Part shown: in pieces, positions 35,702 to 42,801 of the stretch | How the letters are laid out: the number at the start of each line of letters is the position of its first letter | Position numbering within the stretch: the first letter of the stretch is position 1 | Assembly: GCA_038210375.1 (NCBI GenBank) | Contig: JBBQWT010000003.1 | Span: 1 to 64,000 of the forward strand | Source of the DNA: JBBQWT01 sp038210375 | GTDB lineage: Bacteria; Acidobacteriota; Terriglobia; Terriglobales; Acidobacteriaceae | Reading direction: 5' to 3' | Length of the DNA stretch: 64,000 bases | Made by a program: the position numbers and the translations under genes | The notes under the pieces: model-generated | Database searches by the model: none | Told to the model about the DNA's origin: nothing | The model's input: only the letters and a program-made list of their open reading frames with translations

Positions 35702-36767
35702 AGGTCTTGTGGCCGTGTTTCTTGACGAGCTCATCCCGCTCCGCCGCTTTAAAATCAGCCACCATCATTTCCTGGACCATTTCTTCAAATGTGATCTTGG
35801 GCTTCCATCCTAATTTCGTCCGCGCCTTGGTGGCGTCACCCAGCAGGGTTTCGACTTCGGTGGGCCGAAAATACCTGGGATCCACGGCTATGACGCACCT
35901 GCCCCGCGAGTCAAACCCTTTTTCATCGGTTCCCTCGCCCCTCCACTCGATCTTCATGTTGATTTCGGCGGCGGCAGCGTTCACAAAATCGCGTACGCTG
36001 TGTTGCACGCCGGTGGCGATCACAAAATCTTCCGGCTCCGGTTGCTGCAGCATGAGCCATTGCATCTCGACATAATCCCGGGCGTGTCCCCAATCGCGCA
36101 GGGCGTCGAGGTTGCCGAGATAAAGACATTCCTGCAACCCTATCTTGATGCGGCTCAGCCCGCGAGTGATCTTGCGGGTGACAAACGTCTCGCCGCGCAG
36201 AGGGGACTCATGATTAAAAAGGATACCGTTGCAGGCGTAGATGCCGTACGCCTCGCGGTAGTTCACCGTGATCCAGTAGGCGTAGAGTTTCGCAACCGCA
36301 TAAGGGGAGCGCGGATAAAACGGAGTACGCTCATTTTGCGGAGTCTGCTGCACCAGCCCGTAAAGCTCTGAAGTCGAAGCCTGGTAGAAGCGGGCGCTCT
36401 TACCGAAGTTGAGAATGCGAATGGCTTCCAGCAGCCGCAGCGCTCCCAGGGCATCGGTGTCGGCCGTGTATTCGGGCTGTTCAAAAGACACCGCTACATG
36501 GCTCTGGGCGGCAATGTTGTAAATTTCGTCAGGCTGCACCTTTTGCACGATGTGGACCAGGTTGGTGGAATCCGTCATATCGCCGTAATGCAGGATGAAG
36601 TTGCGTTCAGAAATATGCGGGTCCTGATACAAGTGGTCGATGCGATCGGTGTTGAGCAGCGAAGAGCGGCGCTTGACGCCATGAACTTCGTAGCCCTTCT
36701 TCAGGAGAAACTCGGCCAAGTAAGCGCCGTCCTGCCCTGTGATGCCGGTGATCAACGCCTTTTTCAT
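35685..36767 (-). CDS. gmd: GDP-mannose 4,6-dehydratase
   Basis: Converts GDP-D-mannose to GDP-4-keto-6-deoxy-D-mannose. The 360-aa product begins KKALITGITGQDGAYLAEFL, the canonical N-terminus, and has STSELYG and the active-site Tyr/Lys in PRSPYAVAKLYAYW, then LGNLDALRDWGHARDYV. All family motifs are intact. The ATG at 36767 is chosen over the longer frame to 36878, whose extra residues are not conserved. The gene overlaps fcl. Its product can also feed an aminotransferase such as the one at 1889 to make GDP-perosamine. Confidence 0.96.
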   Translation of the reverse strand: MKKALITGITGQDGAYLAEFLLKKGYEVHGVKRRSSLLNTDRIDHLYQDPHISERNFILHYGDMTDSTNLVHIVQKVQPDEIYNIAAQSHVAVSFEQPEYTADTDALGALRLLEAIRILNFGKSARFYQASTSELYGLVQQTPQNERTPFYPRSPYAVAKLYAYWITVNYREAYGIYACNGILFNHESPLRGETFVTRKITRGLSRIKIGLQECLYLGNLDALRDWGHARDYVEMQWLMLQQPEPEDFVIATGVQHSVRDFVNAAAAEINMKIEWRGEGTDEKGFDSRGRCVIAVDPRYFRPTEVETLLGDATKARTKLGWKPKITFEEMVQEMMVADFKAAERDELVKKHGHKTYDYHE

Positions 36768-37148
36768 AATGAGGGGCCATCGTCGGACGGACGCGCTATT
36801 ACCCGGCTCTCGCGGGCGAGAGCAACGATGACCGCCATAGAAAATGTTGTCAATGTATACATTAACAGGAGCGCGCAATCAAGAACCCGAACAGTCGTTG
36901 AAGGTCGCGCTGGGATTTTGCGGCCACTCGAGAGTCTGGGTCACAACACCAGGGCGCTCAATTCAGAAAATCTCTTTTTCGGTGGAAGCAGCGGCCTTGG
37001 AGATGGATCGAAGACGGATATCGCGATGAGCGCGAACTTCAGCACCGGGGCGGGTTTTACGAACGGCACCGTACATATCTCAGCCACTCGTCAGATATAA
37101 TAGCGCCTATACTTCAGATATTTTCGTTCAGGACAGGCTTCGTTCGAG
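36768..37148. other. Divergent intergenic region between gmd and the tyrosine kinase gene
   Basis: A 381-nt spacer with no convincing gene, expected to hold promoters for both directions. A TATAAT lies at 37096-37101, about 48 nt before the kinase ATG, but no good -35 was found (the best is 3 of 6). On the minus strand a TTGACA occurs about 85 nt upstream of gmd without a clear -10. A palindromic TGTATACA is also present near 36853. Confidence 0.4.
37096..37101 (+). promoter_or_regulatory. Candidate -10 box for the tyrosine kinase gene
   Basis: A perfect TATAAT 48 nt upstream of the ATG at 37149. The -35 region is poor, so the promoter may need an activator or may be coincidental. Confidence 0.3.
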
Positions 37149-39386
37149 ATGAGTGAACAAGATAGACACGCGGGCAATGAACTGGTCAGCCACGACTCGG
37201 TACTTGCCTCGCAGCTGATCAGCCGCGAATTCGCGGAGTTTCGCGAAGACACGCTGGGAACGGACGATCACGATAATATTCAGTCGCTTACCTTCTTTTG
37301 GAACATCCTGGTTCGGCGCCGCTGGACCGTCCTGGCCACCGCCGCGATTCTAGTCATTTTAGTGACGATCTGGTCGTTCAAGATGAAGCCGGTATACAAG
37401 GCTTCCGCCTCGATCGAGGTGGAATCAGGAACGCCTGCCGCCCAGACCCTGAATGACGCTTACCAGCAGGCTGATATGGACCAGAGTTTTCTTACCACCC
37501 AGCTGGAGATCGTGAAGGCCGATGACGTGGCCCTTCACACCATCGACCAGCTTCGCCTTGACCAGAATCCCGCGTTTGTTGGGCCGGGCCCGGCGCCGGC
37601 AATCAAGACGCAGGACCCTGAACTTTGGCGCCGCCAACTGTTGCAAGCCTTCAAAGGCGCACTGACCGTTTCCCTGGTATTGAACAGCCGAGTCATCGTC
37701 ATCGGATTCGAAAGCACCGACCCCAAACTGGCAGCCCAGGTGGCTAACGCCATGGTGGAAAATTACACAGACTATAACTTTCGCCAGAAGTACGACGCCA
37801 CGCGCAAGGCCGCAGGCCGCATGGAACTGCAGCTCGATGAACTCAAAGCCAAAGTTGAAAGTTCGCAGCGCGATCTGGTCGATTACGAACGGGCCCACGC
37901 GATTGTCAACGTCAGCGACAAGCAGACCGCGGTGGAACAACGGCTGGGCGAACTGACCACCGACATGACCCAGGCGCAGAGCGAACGCATACAGAAACAG
38001 GCCCTATATGACCAGGTGCGCACCAATCCCGATAAGGCCATCGCGCAGAACGACTTGCTGCAGCGCTTGCGTGAGCGGCTGGCCGAGGCGCGCCACAAGT
38101 ACGTTGAAGCCGCCGCATTTTATGGACCTGCCTATCCCAAGGTGATCCAGCTCAAAAAGCAGGTCACCGAAGCGGAAGATCAAATTAACAACGAGCAACA
38201 GCGCATCATTGCCCGTCTCCGCGCCGACTACCTGTCGGCGGTAACGCGCGAGAAGCTGCTCGGAGGCGTGGTATCAGGACAGAAGGAAGAGGAAGGAACG
38301 GCCAATCGGCTGCTGGTGGAACACAATATCCTCAAAGGCGAGTTCGACACCAACCAGCAGTTGTACCAGAGATTAATGCAGCGCCTGAAGGACGCGACGG
38401 TTACCGCGGGCCTGAGCTCAGCCAACATCCATGTCGTCAATAACGCCTTTCCCCCAGGCGTTCCGGTAAGACCCAATAAACCACTATATATCTCGCTGGG
38501 ATTAATGGCCGGCCTCGCCCTGGGCTCAATGTTGGCTTTCGTTCAGGAAGCGATGGATAACTCCCTTCGCAGTCCGGAAGCGGTTCAGGAGCTGATTGCA
38601 CGGCCAGCGCTGGCCATGATTCCCTTCGAGACCCGCAAGCGTCTGGCCGGCGGAACTTCCGGTTCGAAGAAGGAAAGCGCAGGCTCCGGGAACGGAACCG
38701 AGCCCTTCGAGCTGGCTTTCTCTTCCTCTTCCCACTTCGCCGAAGCGTACCGTGGCCTGCGAACTTCTATTCTGTTGTCGCTGGCATCGCAGGCGCCGGT
38801 CAGTGTCTTGTTCACCAGCGCCAGCAAATCCGAAGGAAAGAGCACAACCGCGGTGAATCTCGCGCTGGCCATGGCATTGCGCGATGTCCCGGTGATCCTG
38901 ATCGATTGTGATTTGCGCAGGCCCAAGATTCACAGCCTTCTGGGGTTGCCTAATAATCGCGGTATGAGCACATATCTGACTGGGGCCGACCGGCTGCAGA
39001 ATGTGGTGCAGAACTGTCCGCAGACTCCATTCCTGCACGCCATCACCGCGGGCGCGGTTGCGCCTAACCCGGCCGAACTGCTGTCATCACACCTGATGCC
39101 AGCCATCATTGCGGAGCTGAGCGTTAAATATAGGCACATCATTATCGATTCGCCGCCGCTGCTGGCGGTGACCGACGCCACCATTCTTTCGGTGCTGGTC
39201 GATGGCGTTGTACTGGTGGTGGAAAGCGGATCAACTCCGAAAAAACTGGTCTCCCGCTGTTCGCGAATATTGAAGAGCGCGGGCGGAAAGTTCCTGGGAG
39301 TGGTGCTGAACAAGGTCAAGATGCAGCACGAGGGCTACTACTACGGCTCCTACCGCGATAGCTATACCTATAAAGAAGACGCCTAG
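37149..39386 (+). CDS. Wzc-type polysaccharide co-polymerase and BY-kinase
   Basis: A 745-aa inner-membrane protein that controls chain length and export of the polymer. Residues about 58-77 (VLATAAILVILVTIWSF) and about 437-457 are membrane helices enclosing a periplasmic Wzz domain with long coiled-coil helices. The cytoplasmic tyrosine kinase domain has Walker A SASKSEGKSTTAVNLALA, Walker A' VILIDCDLRRP and Walker B IIIDSPPLLAVTDA. The C-terminus EGYYYGSYRDSYTYKEDA is the expected autophosphorylated Tyr cluster. A separate Wza-like outer-membrane gene and a Wzb-like phosphatase are not seen in the window. Confidence 0.93.
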   Translation: MSEQDRHAGNELVSHDSVLASQLISREFAEFREDTLGTDDHDNIQSLTFFWNILVRRRWTVLATAAILVILVTIWSFKMKPVYKASASIEVESGTPAAQTLNDAYQQADMDQSFLTTQLEIVKADDVALHTIDQLRLDQNPAFVGPGPAPAIKTQDPELWRRQLLQAFKGALTVSLVLNSRVIVIGFESTDPKLAAQVANAMVENYTDYNFRQKYDATRKAAGRMELQLDELKAKVESSQRDLVDYERAHAIVNVSDKQTAVEQRLGELTTDMTQAQSERIQKQALYDQVRTNPDKAIAQNDLLQRLRERLAEARHKYVEAAAFYGPAYPKVIQLKKQVTEAEDQINNEQQRIIARLRADYLSAVTREKLLGGVVSGQKEEEGTANRLLVEHNILKGEFDTNQQLYQRLMQRLKDATVTAGLSSANIHVVNNAFPPGVPVRPNKPLYISLGLMAGLALGSMLAFVQEAMDNSLRSPEAVQELIARPALAMIPFETRKRLAGGTSGSKKESAGSGNGTEPFELAFSSSSHFAEAYRGLRTSILLSLASQAPVSVLFTSASKSEGKSTTAVNLALAMALRDVPVILIDCDLRRPKIHSLLGLPNNRGMSTYLTGADRLQNVVQNCPQTPFLHAITAGAVAPNPAELLSSHLMPAIIAELSVKYRHIIIDSPPLLAVTDATILSVLVDGVVLVVESGSTPKKLVSRCSRILKSAGGKFLGVVLNKVKMQHEGYYYGSYRDSYTYKEDA

Positions 39387-39928
39387 ATAGATTGAAGGCG
39401 CTTGCAGCCGAGCACACGGCCTCGCACGAGGTAATATCCTCTCAACCAACAGCGCTGGGGAGTTTGACTTCGGCTCAATACCCCTCGGGCATTACACATC
39501 GGTGGTGGAGGATATTGATTGGGCGAGGGAGGACTCGTTTGATATTGAGGGCAGCGGCCCACTGAATCCGGAGTCGTCAATAACCATAGACGTTTCACCC
39601 CACTTTCCCGACTGCCAGGGTGGGCATCAGACGCTCGTGGGCGTTCGCTGATCCCGGTTTCTATTGCGGCGCGTAAACCATTCCCAAGTTAGGCATCAAC
39701 ACGATCGAGCACCCGCCCAGCCCGCAAACCAAGGTCGCCGCACGTGGAATGCGCACTGGATGATCGTCGGGATAGAACACATGATAGGTCTGGCTTTTCA
39801 ATATCTTTTCAAACCTGGGTTTCAGGCTGGCGATCTTGTCGGGAAAAATTACCTCATCGGGTTGGGGCCCGTTCTTGCTTTCAGGGTCCTCGCGGCGCTG
39901 GATGGTGAAGAGTACGGGCGGTTTCGCT
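39387..39928. other. Region after the tyrosine kinase gene
   Basis: Up to 540 nt separate the kinase from the ligase-domain gene. The stretch 39387-39660 shows no gene or clear terminator. On the minus strand 39661-40047 is one open frame, described separately. Confidence 0.35.
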
Positions 39929-40047
39929 TCACAGACGCGGATCAACAGGCTCGCTTTCCAAAGCGAGCACGCCAAACACACATTCATGAACCCGGCGGAG
40001 TGGCTCTCGTTCGGTGAACCTCTGCAGACCTTCGATGCCGAGCGCAA
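39661..40047 (-). CDS. Uncharacterised short open frame, possibly a gene remnant
   Basis: A frame of up to 128 codons whose first part overlaps the 3' end of the ligase-domain gene in another frame and whose last 85 or so codons lie in otherwise empty DNA. The distal translation (for example RFEKILKSQTYHVFYPDDHP) looks protein-like, with a C-terminal hydrophobic Gly/Cys stretch, but I do not recognise it. The start is unclear. It could be a short downstream gene or the tail of a gene that lost its 5' part. Confidence 0.3.
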   Translation of the reverse strand: MRSASKVCRGSPNESHSAGFMNVCLACSLWKASLLIRVCEAKPPVLFTIQRREDPESKNGPQPDEVIFPDKIASLKPRFEKILKSQTYHVFYPDDHPVRIPRAATLVCGLGGCSIVLMPNLGMVYAPQ

Positions 40048-41065
40048 ACTCCCGCAAGGCGAGGGACCGCTTGGTGCTCAATCCGCGCGAACGCAATCGT
40101 TCGAGATGCTGGGGCGCGGTGTATTCCGGGCCGTAGATGATCCGCAGGTATTCCCGCCCGCGACACTTAATTGCAGGCTGCACCAGGCCTTTCTTGCCTT
40201 TCGCTATAAAACCTATAGGCTTGACTACGATGCCTTCGCCTCCCGCAGCAGTAAGCTCCTCCCACCACTCAACCCCTTCGGCTATTGAGGTCTCGTGATT
40301 CACATCGATGACTCTAGAAGGAGTGGCCAATATCAGCATGGGGTCAGCTTCTGCCAGACGGGCTGCCCATTGCATGTGCCACACATGGTCTTTATCTGTA
40401 TGCACGACGCCTTCGCTGGCAAGAACATGGAATGGAGCCAGCTTCAGATCATTGAGAGTGTGAACTGGCCAGCAATACCTGCGATACGCTTGAATGTACT
40501 TTTCCACCATCTCAGCCCGGCTGCGGTACCAATCTAAAAGTGGCTTCACATCGGGTTGTCGTTCGCTAACCAGCACCAGGGAGGCAATCGCCTGTTCTAA
40601 TCCGGCCCTTCCCGCAGCCCCTGTGGGTGCGTATTGTTGCCGTAGCAGCTCTTGCGCCTTGGCTGACCAGGGCATCAACTCACAGTCGAAACACACCCAG
40701 TCCGTCCCCAGTTCTTCCCAGAGGCCAGTCTTCTCCGCCGCCAGTTGAATGCGGTTGAGGAATTCATTCTCTAATTCATCTTCATTGAAGAATCGCCGCC
40801 CTGTCCGTGTGTAACAAACCCCAATCTGCTCTTCTGCGATCCCGAAACGTCGCTTGGCCGCTTCACGGTCGCGGCAAACAATTACCACGGCACGTGATCC
40901 CATGTGCTTCTGCTCACAGATTACCTGGTCAATTTGCGCCTTTCGGAAATAATCAAAGGCTTCAAGAGGATGTTCCAGCAATCCAGGCTGAGTAGTGGTT
41001 TCCGAAGGGGACATCGTGGGCGGCAAGTAGACCAGCCACTTGGGATTTGCCGCGAACCGGCTCAT
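39929..41065 (-). CDS. Pnkp-type RNA ligase domain, lacking the kinase-phosphatase part (probable remnant)
   Basis: Bacterial Pnkp normally has a 5' kinase, a 3' phosphatase and a C-terminal ligase domain (about 850 aa) and repairs cleaved RNA with Hen1. Here only the ligase domain is present, 378 aa from ATG 41065: PKWLVYLPPTMSP, the adenylation Lys in VICEQKHMGSRAVVIV, YTRTGRRFF, FDCELMPWSAKA and a C-terminus ending ESEPVDPRL. The frame is open upstream to a TAG at 41225-41227, and the translation there (HGNLTIREENAIAALEV) still matches Pnkp, but has no ATG, GTG or TTG. So the gene is cut at its 5' end. The product might still self-adenylate; a pseudogene is as likely. Confidence 0.75.
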   Translation of the reverse strand: MSRFAANPKWLVYLPPTMSPSETTTQPGLLEHPLEAFDYFRKAQIDQVICEQKHMGSRAVVIVCRDREAAKRRFGIAEEQIGVCYTRTGRRFFNEDELENEFLNRIQLAAEKTGLWEELGTDWVCFDCELMPWSAKAQELLRQQYAPTGAAGRAGLEQAIASLVLVSERQPDVKPLLDWYRSRAEMVEKYIQAYRRYCWPVHTLNDLKLAPFHVLASEGVVHTDKDHVWHMQWAARLAEADPMLILATPSRVIDVNHETSIAEGVEWWEELTAAGGEGIVVKPIGFIAKGKKGLVQPAIKCRGREYLRIIYGPEYTAPQHLERLRSRGLSTKRSLALREFALGIEGLQRFTEREPLRRVHECVFGVLALESEPVDPRL

Positions 41066-41207
41066 AACTTCCAGCGCAGCGATCGCATTCTCTTCGCGAA
41101 TTGTAAGGTTGCCATGAAGTCGCGTTGTCCCTGTAGGGTTCGGGAAATTACGATCTATGGCCTCTGATATCGCGGAACCTGCATCTCGGATTTTTTGCCG
41201 ACCGGCA

Positions 41208-41236
41208 TTAAGACTTCGATTTTTCTAGGTTAAAAT
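41208..41236 (+). promoter_or_regulatory. Promoter candidate for the TonB-domain gene
   Basis: TTAAGA at 41208-41213, a 17-nt spacer and TAAAAT at 41231-41236, ending 21 nt before the ATG. Directly overlapping is the dyad AAAATG-AGG-CATTTT (41232-41246), which could be an operator. Recognised by pattern only. Confidence 0.35.
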
Positions 41237-41257
41237 GAGGCATTTTGGGGAGGCGGG

Positions 41258-42514
41258 ATGCGAATCAGAAGGAACTTCGCTTTTCTTTTCACATTGGTCA
41301 CGTTAATAACTATGGGTGTATCTCAGGACATCAAGTTCACTTCCCAGGCATCATTTGTGATTGCGGATCGCATAGGCGCTATCAGATCCGAATACCTTCG
41401 TAAGGAAGATGAGCAATTGTCATCGACCATGAAAAGCGCGGAAAAAGATTTCACTGAACCGGCCCAAGTGCCAGAACCCGCACCTCCAACCTGGAATGAC
41501 GTTATGGCCGCGATCGGTCCCGTACAAAATATTAGAACGCTTCGCATTTCTGGCGAGCACATTTCTCATCAGCCGATTGAATATATGGACGGCGTAACCG
41601 GCAAGAAATTCAGCGAAATTGATCGGCCAAGACCGTTCACCGTAAGTTTTGAGATTCCTAGTTCTGCTAAAACGAAAGAACGCTGGGGATGCAGAGAGGA
41701 GACCTACGCGCAAACTATGGCCATGGGCTTCTCCCGAGATAACCTGAGTGATGAATGCAGAGCATCGTTTTTGTTCTTGAATCAGATCTTTGAGGGCTAT
41801 CGAGCTGATGGCGCCCGTCCCACTTATAAGGGTAAAACAGCCGATTCCAAGCTGCTGAAATTTGAGTATGAAAAAAACTACTGGCCTCCGCCGGGCGCCA
41901 GGACCCCTGAGTCAAGTCAAAACAATCAAGTCACTTGGGAAGTGGATCCACAGACACTCTTGCCGCGTTATTTGACGTATTGCGGAGAATTCCAGCGGGA
42001 TATTGCCGGTTGCTTCAGAAAGACTTTCTCTGATTATCGAGAAGTGAATGGTTACCATCTATCTTTTATTCAGCAGGATATGAAATATTTTCCAAAGAAA
42101 ACTGTTAAACCGCCCTACCAATTGTCGGAAAATCAGTTCGTATTAGATGCCGAAAATCACTTTGATCGAGTCCTCGTCAATGTCCCGCTCACAGGCTACA
42201 TTAATGGCGTCGCTCCACCGCAAGATCCCCTTAAGGTAGGAGGCGGGGTCAGCGCACCAAAACCTGTGTATACAGTTGATCCCGAGTTCACGGATCAAGC
42301 GCGTGGAGCTAAACTCCAGGGAACGGTGGTCGTGCACGTGATCGTTGGACCCGATGGCCGTGCGCACTATATCAGAGTGGTACAACATTTGGGGATGGGT
42401 CTCGATGAGAAAGCCCTGGAGGCCATCAGGCAGTGGAAGTTTCAACCCGCAATGAAAGACGGCCAGGCGGTGGCAGTTGCGGTGAACATTGAAGTTACAT
42501 TCCGTCTCGAATAG
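41258..42514 (+). CDS. Secreted protein with C-terminal TonB domain
   Basis: A 418-aa exported protein. Residues 1-22 form a signal peptide (FAFLFTLVTLITMGVS). The middle (about 30-320) is not recognised. The C-terminal 90 residues are a TonB-type domain, with YTVDPEFTDQARGAKLQGTV, VHVIVGPDGRAHYIRVVQ and ALEAIRQWKFQPA. In Acidobacteria many secreted proteins carry such a domain without the usual TonB membrane anchor and proline linker, as here, so classical energy transfer to outer-membrane receptors is unlikely. GGAGG precedes the ATG. Confidence 0.82.
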   Translation: MRIRRNFAFLFTLVTLITMGVSQDIKFTSQASFVIADRIGAIRSEYLRKEDEQLSSTMKSAEKDFTEPAQVPEPAPPTWNDVMAAIGPVQNIRTLRISGEHISHQPIEYMDGVTGKKFSEIDRPRPFTVSFEIPSSAKTKERWGCREETYAQTMAMGFSRDNLSDECRASFLFLNQIFEGYRADGARPTYKGKTADSKLLKFEYEKNYWPPPGARTPESSQNNQVTWEVDPQTLLPRYLTYCGEFQRDIAGCFRKTFSDYREVNGYHLSFIQQDMKYFPKKTVKPPYQLSENQFVLDAENHFDRVLVNVPLTGYINGVAPPQDPLKVGGGVSAPKPVYTVDPEFTDQARGAKLQGTVVVHVIVGPDGRAHYIRVVQHLGMGLDEKALEAIRQWKFQPAMKDGQAVAVAVNIEVTFRLE

Positions 42515-42588
42515 AGCGCTGAGATCGCTGAATCTGACAGAAGGACAAATTTGCCCTTCACCGCAGATCAAAACTTGTAATCAAAGTA

Positions 42589-42665
42589 TGGCGGGGACGA
42601 CGGGGCTCGAACCCGCGACCTCTGCCGTGACAGGGCAGCATTCTAACCAACTGAACTACGTCCCC
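42589..42665 (-). tRNA. tRNA-Asp (anticodon GUC)
   Basis: A 77-nt cloverleaf on the minus strand with encoded CCA. Acceptor arms GGGGACG/CGTCCCC pair fully; the anticodon stem CTGCC/GGCAG closes the loop CTGTCAC with anticodon GTC; the T-loop is GTTCGAGCC. All invariant positions fit tRNA-Asp. Confidence 0.96.
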
Positions 42666-42801
42666 ACTCTCAACTGCTTTTTGCCGGAGATGGCAGCTCA
42701 CAGTTAATCGCTTCGTAGTATGCGAATGATGAAATCATTTTATCAGACTGGCCGATTGAAGTGGTGGCGCTAAATTTTCTGACCCGGCTTAGTTCACCTG
42801 C

